Source: an uncultured delta proteobacterium
GTDB taxonomy: Bacteria > UBA10199 > GCA-002796325 > 1-14-0-20-49-13
Reading direction: 5' to 3'
NCBI GenBank assembly: GCA_903868375.1
Contig: CAIPVD010000278.1
Span: forward strand, 1 to 7,405
Length of the DNA stretch: 7,405 nt
Under the pieces are notes generated by a model. The model searched no databases and was not told the DNA's origin. It worked only from the letters and a program-made list of their open reading frames with translations. Shown piece after piece: positions 1 to 5,849 of this stretch. Every line of letters begins with the position of its first letter. Positions within the stretch are counted from its first letter, which is position 1. The position numbers and the translations under genes are program-made.

Positions 1-10
1 AGATAAAAAA

Positions 11-1105
11 ATGAAACACACACCACTCTACGAAGAACATCTGAAACTTAAGGCAAAGATGGTCGAATTCTGCGGCTATGCAATGCCAGTGCTTTACAGC
101 GGAGTCATCGATGAACACAACACCATCCGCACCGCCGCCGGCCTTTGCGACGTTAGCCACATGGGTGAATTCGATTTCGAAGGCCCCGACGCAATGGCTT
201 GCGTTCAGTATCTAACGACAAACGACGCTTCGAAGCTCGTCGACGGGCAGGCGGTATATTCGCTGCTCCCGAACGATAAGGGCGGACTCGTAGATGACGT
301 CATCGTCTACAGATGGAATCCTGAACATATAATGCTCGTCGTAAACGCAGCGAACGTCGATAAGGATTGGGCTTGGGTAAACGCTCACAAGAAAGGCAAC
401 GTTAAGCTCACGAACAATAGCGACAAATGGGCGCTTATTGCGCTTCAGGGGCCGAAGTCAGAGGAGATATTGCAGGGCTTAACCGATGCGAAGCTCTCCA
501 CACTTAAGACGTTCCACTTCACGAAGGCAAAAGTTACGCACACAGATGGTTGCATCATCGCACGCACCGGCTACACAGGTGAAGACGGATTTGAGATATT
601 CTGTTCGCCCTCCTCCGCGCCAAAGGTCTGGAGCGCACTCATTGAGACCGGCAAGCCAAAGGGATTGAAGCCAACGGGCCTGGGCTCACGCGATACGCTT
701 CGTCTCGAAATGAGATACAGCCTTTATGGACACGAGATCAACGACACAACGAACCCGTTCGAAGCAGGACTAAACTGGGTGGTCAAGATGAACAAGCCCG
801 GCGATTTCATGAGCAAATCGATATTCGAAAAGATAAAGGCAGAAGGCTTAAAGCGCAAGTGCGTCGGATTTAGAATGGTCGATCCAGGCATTCCGCGCGA
901 AGGCTATAAACTATTCGCGAACAAAGATGATAAAGAGCCATCCGGCTTCGTTTGCAGCGGCACTATGTCGCCATCCCTGAACAAGGCTATTGGCACGGGT
1001 TACATGCCGCTACAATTTGCGAATATCGGTTCTAAATTTTTCGTTGACATTAGAGGCAACAAACGGCTAGCAGAAGTGGTCGAGACACCGTTTTATAAAA
1101 AATAA
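11..1105 (+). CDS. gcvT: Aminomethyltransferase, glycine cleavage system T-protein
   Basis: T-protein takes the aminomethyl group from the lipoyl arm of H-protein and, with tetrahydrofolate, releases ammonia and forms 5,10-methylene-tetrahydrofolate in the cytoplasm. The 364 residues match the usual family length. Recognisable family signatures are CGYAMPVLYSGVIDEH (21-36), DVSHMGEF (47-54), GGLVDDVIVYR (91-101, containing the Asp pair that corresponds to the folate-site aspartate), ALQGP (144-148), RTGYTGEDGFEIF (185-197), SRDTLRLEMRYSLYGHEI (226-243) and EAGLNWVVK (251-259), followed by the usual C-terminal barrel with GFVCSGTMSPSL (312-323). The ATG at 11 begins the conserved TPLYEEH start. 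Only 10 bases precede it and they show no Shine-Dalgarno, so the operon promoter and any glycine riboswitch lie outside the window. It is the first visible gene of the gcv operon, 15 nt before gcvH. Confidence 0.97.
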   Translation: MKHTPLYEEHLKLKAKMVEFCGYAMPVLYSGVIDEHNTIRTAAGLCDVSHMGEFDFEGPDAMACVQYLTTNDASKLVDGQAVYSLLPNDKGGLVDDVIVYRWNPEHIMLVVNAANVDKDWAWVNAHKKGNVKLTNNSDKWALIALQGPKSEEILQGLTDAKLSTLKTFHFTKAKVTHTDGCIIARTGYTGEDGFEIFCSPSSAPKVWSALIETGKPKGLKPTGLGSRDTLRLEMRYSLYGHEINDTTNPFEAGLNWVVKMNKPGDFMSKSIFEKIKAEGLKRKCVGFRMVDPGIPREGYKLFANKDDKEPSGFVCSGTMSPSLNKAIGTGYMPLQFANIGSKFFVDIRGNKRLAEVVETPFYKK

Positions 1106-1107
1106 AT

Positions 1108-1114
1108 AGGAGGT
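1108..1114 (+). promoter_or_regulatory. Strong ribosome binding site of gcvH
   Basis: AGGAGGT lies 6 nt before the gcvH ATG and is a near-perfect Shine-Dalgarno, the strongest in the operon. By comparison gcvPA has GAGAAGG 9 nt upstream and gcvPB has GGTGAG 6 nt upstream. Strong initiation at gcvH fits the known excess of H-protein over the other subunits. Confidence 0.85.
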
Positions 1115-1120
1115 AACACT

Positions 1121-1510
1121 ATGGATTTCCCCGATGACATGAAGTACACAAGAGAACACGAATGGGTAAAAGTTAACGGCAAGGTGGCGACGATCGGAGT
1201 TACCGACTATGCGCAGGAGCAGATGGGCGACATCGTCTATGTCGAAATGCCCGGCGAAGGCGAGATCCTTTCCAAAGGCGACGCATTCGGCGTGGTCGAA
1301 TCTGTTAAATCGGTAAGCGACGTCTATGCGCCGGTATCCGGCAAGGTCGTTGAAACGAACGATCCTTTAAAAGACAACCCAGAAACAGTGAACGAAGACC
1401 CATATAATGAAGGCTGGCTCGTCAAATTAGAGATGAGCGATGCATCAGAACTTGGCGAACTGCTCGATGCCAAGGGATATGAGGCTTTTGTCACAGAAGA
1501 GAAGGCATAA
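1121..1510 (+). CDS. gcvH: Glycine cleavage system H-protein (lipoyl carrier)
   Basis: H-protein carries the methylamine intermediate on a lipoyl-lysine arm between P-, T- and L-proteins. The 129 residues are the normal length. The N-terminus has the family start MKYTREHEWV (7-16), followed by GVTDYAQEQMGDIVYVEMP (26-44). The lipoylation site is GVVESVKSVSDVYAPVSG (57-74), with K63 as the lysine that would be lipoylated. The C-terminal part NPETVNEDPYNEGWL (86-100) is also characteristic. The ATG at 1121 is fixed by the AGGAGGT just upstream. It lies 15 nt after gcvT and 4 nt before gcvPA, so it is cotranscribed. Nothing is missing or odd in the protein. No lipoate ligase or lipoyl synthase is in the window. 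Confidence 0.97.
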   Translation: MDFPDDMKYTREHEWVKVNGKVATIGVTDYAQEQMGDIVYVEMPGEGEILSKGDAFGVVESVKSVSDVYAPVSGKVVETNDPLKDNPETVNEDPYNEGWLVKLEMSDASELGELLDAKGYEAFVTEEKA

Positions 1511-1514
1511 GACA

Positions 1515-2843
1515 ATGCGATATCTGCCACATACTGAATCAGAAATTAATGAAATGTTAAAGGTCGTCGGTGCAAAAAGCATCGACGGCCTTTTTGCTTC
1601 CATCCCGCCCGGTTTGAGATTCGCCGGCAGCCTAAAACTGCCAAAGGCGATGAGCGAGCCGGAGCTAATGAAGCACTTGAACGGGCTCGCCGCCAAGAAC
1701 AAGACGAACGCTATTTCGTTCTTAGGCGCTGGCGCTTACAGGCACCTTGTGCCCGCAGCGGTCGGAACTATCGTTTCAAGAAGCGAGTTCATCACTCCAT
1801 ACACCCCTTATCAGCCGGAGATCAGCCAGGGGACGTTGCAAACGGTATTTGAATATCAGACGATGATCGCGCGTATCTTTGAAATGGACGTTGCGAACGC
1901 TTCGCATTACGATGGAGCAACTTCAACTGCCGAAGCCGCGCTCTTGGCGCTTAAGGTAACGAAGCGCAAAAAGATACTTGTCGCCGATTCGGTTCACCCA
2001 GAATATAAGAATACGATCCACACTATCATCTCCCCTTCTGGCTATGAAATGGTCGAAGTTAAGCACGATGAACGAGGATTGGTTAACCGTTCTCACCTGA
2101 ACGACCTCTGCAATAACGAAGCGGCGGGTTTGATAGTAGGCTATCCGAACTTCTTCGGCGCAATTGACGAGCTGCAAGACATGGCAGACGTCATTCATAA
2201 GGCTGGCGGACTTTTCATCACGAGCACGCCGGAGCCTATGAGCTTAGGCCTTATCGAAGCGCCGGGAATACTTGGCGTCGATATAGTCGCAGCTGAAGGA
2301 CAGGCATTTGGATGTGGTGTGAATTTCGGCGGACCATATCTTGGAATATTCGCGGTGAAAGATAAATACTTGCGCCAGATGCCCGGGCGTATCGTCGGTG
2401 AAACGGTAGATACTCAAGGCAAGCGCGGTTATGTGCTAACGTTTGCAACGCGCGAACAGCATATCAGAAGAGAAAAGGCGACATCGAATATCTGCTCGAA
2501 CGAAGCACTATGCGCAACGACCGCATGTGTCTATCTTGCGCTTCTTGGAAAAGAAGGACTTAAGAAATTGGCCGAGCTAAACTTTGCGAAGACGGAATAC
2601 GCAAAGGAAAAGATCAAGACGCATGGGCTTAAGATAAAGTTCACCGGCGCCACCTTCAACGAGTTCGTCGTGGAGCTTAACCACAATGCATCCGAAGTCA
2701 TCGCTAAACTCTCGAAGGAGAATATCTTCGCGGGCGTGGACCTAGGCCGCTGGTATCCAGAGCTTAAGAATTGCCTGCTCGTATGCGTAACGGAAGAGAA
2801 CAGCAAAGAAGAGATCGATAAATTGGTGAGCAAACTATGTTAA
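1515..2843 (+). CDS. gcvPA: Glycine dehydrogenase (decarboxylating) subunit 1, P-protein N-terminal half
   Basis: This is the alpha half of the split P-protein, which with GcvPB decarboxylates glycine and loads the aminomethyl group on H-protein. From the ATG at 1515 it has 442 residues, the normal length. Motifs are the start RYLPHTESEINEML (2-15), SFLGAGAYRHLVPAAV (68-83), the TPYTPYQPEISQGTLQ block (94-109) and ASHYDGATSTAEAAL (129-143). Near the middle, AAEGQAFGCGVNFGGPY has the shape of the PLP-lysine loop but lacks the lysine, as expected for this non-catalytic half. The reading frame stays open back to 1440 inside gcvH, but the family start and a GAGAAGG Shine-Dalgarno (1499-1505) favour 1515. 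Its last 7 nt overlap gcvPB, indicating translational coupling. A terminator-like hairpin lies in its first 30 codons. Confidence 0.96.
   Translation: MRYLPHTESEINEMLKVVGAKSIDGLFASIPPGLRFAGSLKLPKAMSEPELMKHLNGLAAKNKTNAISFLGAGAYRHLVPAAVGTIVSRSEFITPYTPYQPEISQGTLQTVFEYQTMIARIFEMDVANASHYDGATSTAEAALLALKVTKRKKILVADSVHPEYKNTIHTIISPSGYEMVEVKHDERGLVNRSHLNDLCNNEAAGLIVGYPNFFGAIDELQDMADVIHKAGGLFITSTPEPMSLGLIEAPGILGVDIVAAEGQAFGCGVNFGGPYLGIFAVKDKYLRQMPGRIVGETVDTQGKRGYVLTFATREQHIRREKATSNICSNEALCATTACVYLALLGKEGLKKLAELNFAKTEYAKEKIKTHGLKIKFTGATFNEFVVELNHNASEVIAKLSKENIFAGVDLGRWYPELKNCLLVCVTEENSKEEIDKLVSKLC
1559..1595 (+). terminator. Terminator-like hairpin inside the 5' end of gcvPA
   Basis: A stem of about 15 bp pairs 1559-1573 with 1579-1593 (core GGTCGTCGGTGC against GCATCGACGGCC, two G-U pairs), with an AAAAA loop. 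The T-run TTTTT (1591-1595) starts within the stem base. This has the shape of an intrinsic terminator but lies at about codons 15-27 of gcvPA. It could reduce transcription into gcvPA-gcvPB when translation of gcvPA is slow. The encoded peptide is part of a conserved P-protein segment, so the fold could be incidental. Confidence 0.4.
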
Positions 2844-4258
2844 TCGAAGAAAATACATTATTTGAACAGAGCGTAAGCGGAAGAATTGGCTATTCGCTGC
2901 CGGAAGCGGATGTTGCGGTCAATGCAGAACTACCGCAAAAGCTGCGCAGGAAAAAAATGGCGGAGCTGCCAGAACTATCGGAAGCCGATGTCGTTCGACA
3001 CTTTGTCCGTTTATCGACCTACAATTATAATAAGGACGCTGGATTCTATCCTTTGGGTTCTTGCACGATGAAGTATAACCCAAAAGTGGCAGATAGCGCG
3101 GTCCAGATCGAAGGTTTTAAGAACTCGCATCCGTATCAGCCTGCAGAAACTGTTCATGGCAATTTGGAACTGATGCAGAACTTCGAGAAATATTTGGCAG
3201 AGCTAAGTGGCATGGATGCGGTAACGCTTCAACCTGCAGCGGGCGCACATGGCGAGCTAACAGGCATGATGGTGATTCGTGCTTATCATTCAGCTAACGG
3301 CAATCCTCGCAAAAAGGTCATTATCCCCGATAGCGCACATGGAACGAATCCGGCAAGCACTGCGCTTTGCGGATATTCGGTAGTCGAAGTGAAATCGAAT
3401 GAAGAAGGATTACTTACACCTGAAGCGGTTGCAAAGGTATTAGATGATGATGTAGCGGCGATAATGATAACGAACCCGAATACGCTTGGTATCTTTGAAT
3501 ATCATATTAAAGAGATCGCAGACATGGTCCACGCAAAGGGCGGCCTTGTATATATGGACGGTGCAAACCTCAACGCGCTTATGGGAGTCTCTCGCCCTGG
3601 CGATTTCGGAATAGATGTCATGCACTTTAACCTGCATAAGACATTTGCAACACCGCACGGCGGCGGCGGCCCAGGTTCAGGCCCAGTTGGAGTTAAGAAG
3701 GCGCTCGAGCCATTTTTGCCCGGACATTCGAAGTCGATCGGCCAGGTAAAGGCCTTCTACGGTAACTTTGCCGTGATAGTCCGCGGTTATGCTTATATCC
3801 GAGAAATGGGGCCAGATGGATTGAAGCGTGCAACAGAGCTTGCGGTGCTAAACGCAACTTATATAAAAGAGAGACTTTCGAAACATTATCACCTCCCCTA
3901 CACGCGCCCGTCGCTGCATGAATGTGTTTTCTCGGACAAGTTCCAGAACGAGAACGACATTAAGACCTTGGATATCGCGAAGAGGCTCATGGATTACGGA
4001 ATGCATCCGCCAACGATATATTTCCCGCTCATCGTTCATGGCTCAATTATGATCGAACCGACGGAGACCGAGAACAAAGCCGCTTGCGACGAGTTCTGCG
4101 ATATCATGATAAAGATCGCCGAAGAATGCAAGACAACGCCCGACGTTGTTCACAACGCACCGACCAAAACTTTCCGTCGTAGGCTAGACGAAGCAAAGGC
4201 GGTCAAGGACCCACGCCTTACAGTAGCCCGTACCTGCTGCGAATGTTCCGAATCATGA
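2837..4258 (+). CDS. gcvPB: Glycine dehydrogenase (decarboxylating) subunit 2, P-protein C-terminal half
   Basis: This is the PLP-binding catalytic half of the split P-protein; it pairs with GcvPA. It has 473 residues, in the usual range. Visible motifs are GFYPLGSCTMKYNPK (69-83), QPAAGAHGELTGMM (132-145), PDSAHGTNPAS (164-174), ITNPNTLGIFE (211-221), YMDGANLNALMG (239-250) and the cofactor site HFNLHKTFATPHGGGGPG (263-280), where K268 should form the Schiff base with PLP. The C-terminal part has the usual PPTIYFPLIV and MIEPTETE blocks. The ATG at 2837 overlaps the end of gcvPA by 7 nt and has GGTGAG (2825-2830) upstream. The protein ends in an unusual Cys-rich tail, TCCECSES. It converges with the minus-strand gene after only 16 nt, with no clear terminator between them. 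Confidence 0.97.
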   Translation: MLIEENTLFEQSVSGRIGYSLPEADVAVNAELPQKLRRKKMAELPELSEADVVRHFVRLSTYNYNKDAGFYPLGSCTMKYNPKVADSAVQIEGFKNSHPYQPAETVHGNLELMQNFEKYLAELSGMDAVTLQPAAGAHGELTGMMVIRAYHSANGNPRKKVIIPDSAHGTNPASTALCGYSVVEVKSNEEGLLTPEAVAKVLDDDVAAIMITNPNTLGIFEYHIKEIADMVHAKGGLVYMDGANLNALMGVSRPGDFGIDVMHFNLHKTFATPHGGGGPGSGPVGVKKALEPFLPGHSKSIGQVKAFYGNFAVIVRGYAYIREMGPDGLKRATELAVLNATYIKERLSKHYHLPYTRPSLHECVFSDKFQNENDIKTLDIAKRLMDYGMHPPTIYFPLIVHGSIMIEPTETENKAACDEFCDIMIKIAEECKTTPDVVHNAPTKTFRRRLDEAKAVKDPRLTVARTCCECSES

Positions 4259-4274
4259 TTGTTGGGTGGTGAAA

Positions 4275-5165
4275 TCAGCCCTTGTCCAGAAGTGCTTCGC
4301 TGACCAAGTCAATTTTCCATTCTCCGCCATAACAAAAAGAAAGTTTTTTAAAGAGTTCCTCTATTGAGGGTGCAGTTATTATGTCTGCACCTTTATTGGT
4401 GCAGCTTCCTGTAGTCACATCAATGGCCATGTGAGTTCCATCGGCAATTGTATATGTTACCCAGTGGTTTCCGAAAAGAAATGCGTGACCAGACCATCCC
4501 TGTGGACGTTCAATGCCTACTGGATCAACACCAAGATTGGCCGAACCTAAAATAGCTGTTTCAGGCGCACCACCATTTGCTATGATCGTCTTGGCTAGAA
4601 CAGAACTGCATTGGAGGCAGTTACTTACAATGATAGGAATTTTTCTATGCGTTCGCTTAACGGAGCGAGCTAATATTTTCAGCACAGATTCAGACGGCTT
4701 TATCTCGCCAAACAGCCGAAACCTCACGCCGTAGGCCTTGATCAGATCAAACTCATCACCATTACTTGCTTTCGATGAAACAGTTTCGTTTGAACGCCTT
4801 TCAATTATCCTTTTTGCATATCCCCATAGTTGATCGAATGCGCCACCAAATCCGGATCGATTCGTTTCTTTAGCCCGATAGTCACATACAGGATCGAGAA
4901 TCGCCGAGCCACTGAAAATCCCATCAACTTCAGCTCCAGTATGAACGACAGTTGGCAAAGTCGTTACAGCGCCACCAACTATAAGAACTGCAAGCGCATC
5001 GGCATTTTCAGCAGCAACTTGCGTAGCAGAAGCCGCAACTCCGCCAAATGCGCTAGTTGGCACAACGGTGCCAAATGCCGTGGGAGCAGCCACAGGCGCA
5101 AGCCCGGGCAGCGCCTGAAATCCACTAACTATTGGCAAATAAGTTCCCATAATTGGACGAATCAC
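4275..5165 (-). CDS. Unrecognised protein with putative transglutaminase/NlpC-like Cys-His-Asp C-terminal domain
   Basis: I do not recognise this 296-residue protein as a named family. Residues 1-50 are rich in Ala, Gly and Pro. Residues 53-74 (ENADALAVLIVGG and following) form a hydrophobic stretch that could be a membrane helix, and similar sequence occurs in the large minus-strand protein. The C-terminal half has a pattern typical of transglutaminase-like and related thiol enzymes: NCLQCSSVLAKTII (182-195), Cys at the start of a helix, then GGAP (198-201); GHAFLF (226-231), His in a strand; and HMAIDVTTG (245-253), Asp. The candidate triad is C183 (or C186), H227 and D249, so a peptidase, transferase or inactive relative is possible. 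The start is uncertain: GTG at 5165 follows an in-frame stop within 6 nt, while ATG at 5150 gives a protein starting MGTYLP. Neither has a good Shine-Dalgarno. It is the last gene of the minus-strand group and is more A+T-rich than gcv. Confidence 0.75.
   Translation of the reverse strand: MIRPIMGTYLPIVSGFQALPGLAPVAAPTAFGTVVPTSAFGGVAASATQVAAENADALAVLIVGGAVTTLPTVVHTGAEVDGIFSGSAILDPVCDYRAKETNRSGFGGAFDQLWGYAKRIIERRSNETVSSKASNGDEFDLIKAYGVRFRLFGEIKPSESVLKILARSVKRTHRKIPIIVSNCLQCSSVLAKTIIANGGAPETAILGSANLGVDPVGIERPQGWSGHAFLFGNHWVTYTIADGTHMAIDVTTGSCTNKGADIITAPSIEELFKKLSFCYGGEWKIDLVSEALLDKG
4369..4404. repeat. Three alternating 7-nt complementary segments within the 296-residue gene
   Basis: GGTGCAG (4369-4375), CTGCACC (4385-4391) and GGTGCAG (4398-4404) can form two mutually exclusive hairpins sharing the middle arm, with 9- and 6-nt loops. 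They encode part of the segment after the putative catalytic Asp. The arrangement may be chance within coding sequence. Confidence 0.5.
4956..5009 (-). repeat. Shared hydrophobic module, copy in the 296-residue protein
   Basis: Residues 53-70 (ENADALAVLIVGGAVTTL) match ENAEALAMIVAGGVGAAV in the large protein at 6795-6848. E, N, A, A, L, A, G, G are in the same positions. The DNA for the ENA[D/E]ALA part is also close: about 17 of 20 bases match, GCAAGCGCATCGGCATTTTC against GCGAGCGCTTCGGCATTCTC on the plus strand. This points to common ancestry. Confidence 0.6.
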
Positions 5166-5181
5166 TCGTTAATGGTATAAT
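5153..5181 (+). promoter_or_regulatory. Putative sigma-70 promoter facing the toxin-antitoxin pair antisense
   Basis: TTGGAC (5153-5158), a 17-nt spacer and TATAAT (5176-5181), with the extended -10 element TGG immediately before it (5173-5175). On sequence this is the best promoter in the window. It points rightward, so a transcript would run antisense to the toxin and antitoxin genes; no plus-strand gene follows. Confidence 0.4.
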
Positions 5182-5215
5182 CGGCAGGACCACGAAAAAG
5201 TTGCTAAGTTTTTTT

Positions 5216-5238
5216 GAACCGCCCGTCACTGGTGGTTC
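5216..5238. repeat. Small hairpin at the toxin stop codon, holding the left copy of the flanking inverted repeat
   Basis: GAACCGCC (5216-5223) pairs with GGTGGTTC (5231-5238) across a 7-nt loop, with one G-U pair. Bases 5217-5231 also match, inverted, 5851-5865 on the other side of the toxin-antitoxin pair (14 of 15 bases). On the minus strand the stem is followed by an A-run, not a U-run, so it does not look like an intrinsic terminator. Confidence 0.55.
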
Positions 5239-5495
5239 TAGTCGTCGTCATGTGTTTTGGCCCGCTCGATATACACAATGTGCCGGGATTTATCTATCGA
5301 ATAGACCACTCTGTCTTTGTAGGATAATCTTAGCGAATAGCTTCCTGCAAGTTCGCCAATAAGTCTTTTGCCTTCATATGGATCTCTTTCCAGGATCTCG
5401 GTTATTATTTTTTCAAGCTTTAGACGCAACTTGGATGTTAATTGATTTACATCTTTGATCGCCTGATGCGTAAGCTTCACATCATACTTTTGCAC
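5238..5495 (-). CDS. Type II toxin, RelE/ParE superfamily (putative mRNA interferase)
   Basis: This 85-residue protein has the size and pattern of RelE/ParE-fold toxins, closest in look to the RelE/YoeB side. The N-terminal part (QAIKDVNQLTSKLRLKLEKIITEIL) is the usual pair of helices. It is followed by PYEGKRLIGELAGSYSLRLSYKDRVVYSID, the family pattern 'G-x-L-x-G-x-(Y/W)-S-x-R-(L/I)-x-x-x-x-R-(V/I)-V-Y', and ends with IERAKTHDDD. R56, R62 and H82 are candidate active-site residues, as in ribosome-dependent mRNA interferases. The family cleaves mRNA or, for ParE, poisons gyrase; the terminal Lys-Thr-His favours RNA cleavage. The start is GTG at 5495, overlapping the antitoxin by 14 nt, which implies translational coupling. 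No strong Shine-Dalgarno is visible beyond a GGGGG run. The YoeB versus RelE subfamily is not certain. Confidence 0.88.
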   Translation of the reverse strand: MQKYDVKLTHQAIKDVNQLTSKLRLKLEKIITEILERDPYEGKRLIGELAGSYSLRLSYKDRVVYSIDKSRHIVYIERAKTHDDD

Positions 5496-5751
5496 GGCGA
5501 GCCCCCATCGCTAATCTCCACGACACGGCTTTGCCGCTTTTAATGTCATCGCGGGCCTTTGAAAAAGCCTTTTTAAAACCCGGACTGGAAAGAAGGTAAA
5601 GCGTTTCCACCATCGAATCATATTCATCTTCCGACATAAGAATAGCCTCACCCGTTTTATAGGCGATGCGACAGAGCTGATTTTTGTCTATTACTCCGCG
5701 CAAGAGTTCGAACAGTTTTTGTCTTGCCCGCGAAGCGTTTAGAGTTACCAT
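5482..5751 (-). CDS. Type II antitoxin, Phd/YefM family
   Basis: This antitoxin has 89 residues when started at the ATG at 5751. The N-terminal part MVTLNASRARQKLFELLRGV is the typical YefM/Phd start, forming the DNA-binding dimer domain. AYKTGEAILMSEDEYDSMVETLYLLSSP (30-57) is the rest of the conserved core. GFKKAFSKARDDIKSGKAVSW (58-78) is the flexible tail that wraps and inhibits the toxin. The ATG at 5751 is chosen because AAGGAG lies 5 nt upstream and the family motif begins right there; a GTG at 5769 would add six residues with no support. It precedes and overlaps the toxin, the usual order in this family. A perfect palindrome directly upstream is the likely autoregulatory operator. Confidence 0.9.
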   Translation of the reverse strand: MVTLNASRARQKLFELLRGVIDKNQLCRIAYKTGEAILMSEDEYDSMVETLYLLSSPGFKKAFSKARDDIKSGKAVSWRLAMGARRAKV

Positions 5752-5756
5752 AAAAT

Positions 5757-5762
5757 CTCCTT
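5757..5762 (-). promoter_or_regulatory. Ribosome binding site of the antitoxin
   Basis: AAGGAG on the minus strand, 5 nt before the ATG at 5751. It decides the start codon over the upstream GTG at 5769. Its first two bases fall within the operator palindrome. Confidence 0.8.
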
Positions 5763-5780
5763 GTACCACATGTGGTACAA
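5761..5780. promoter_or_regulatory. Perfect 20-bp palindrome, probable toxin-antitoxin operator
   Basis: The half site TTGTACCACA is followed directly by its exact reverse complement TGTGGTACAA, with no spacer. It ends 9 bp before the antitoxin ATG. Phd/YefM antitoxins repress their own operons by binding such palindromes near the promoter, often containing TGTAC-type cores. If transcribed, it could also fold just ahead of the Shine-Dalgarno. Confidence 0.75.
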
Positions 5781-5784
5781 CTAC

Positions 5785-5813
5785 AATTTCTCACAATTTT
5801 CTAATTTTGTCAA
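5785..5813 (-). promoter_or_regulatory. Possible toxin-antitoxin promoter
   Basis: On the minus strand a perfect TTGACA (5808-5813) is followed after 17 nt by GAAATT (5785-5790), a poor -10 element. Transcription would start at about the operator palindrome, as expected for an autorepressed toxin-antitoxin operon. The -10 placement is weak. Confidence 0.3.
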
Positions 5814-5849
5814 ACGGTGAATTTTGAACGGGTTTTTACCTATTTGGCT

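Noticed and set aside
1..10. Glycine riboswitch or promoter for the gcv operon
   Set aside because: Only 10 bases precede gcvT, so nothing can be seen.
1440..1514. Upstream extension of gcvPA to an ATG at 1440
   Set aside because: It would overlap gcvH by 71 nt and add 25 residues absent from the family; the family start RYLPHTE and a Shine-Dalgarno support 1515.
5216..5238. Hairpin after the toxin as a rho-independent terminator
   Set aside because: In the toxin direction the stem is followed by A residues, not U; on the plus strand no T-run follows either.
5153..5362. Plus-strand 69-codon open frame downstream of the antisense promoter
   Set aside because: It overlaps the toxin gene antisense, lacks a ribosome site and shows no protein-like pattern; treated as a shadow frame.
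5752..5769. GTG at 5769 as the antitoxin start
   Set aside because: AAGGAG lies downstream of it and ideally placed for the ATG at 5751, where the family motif begins.
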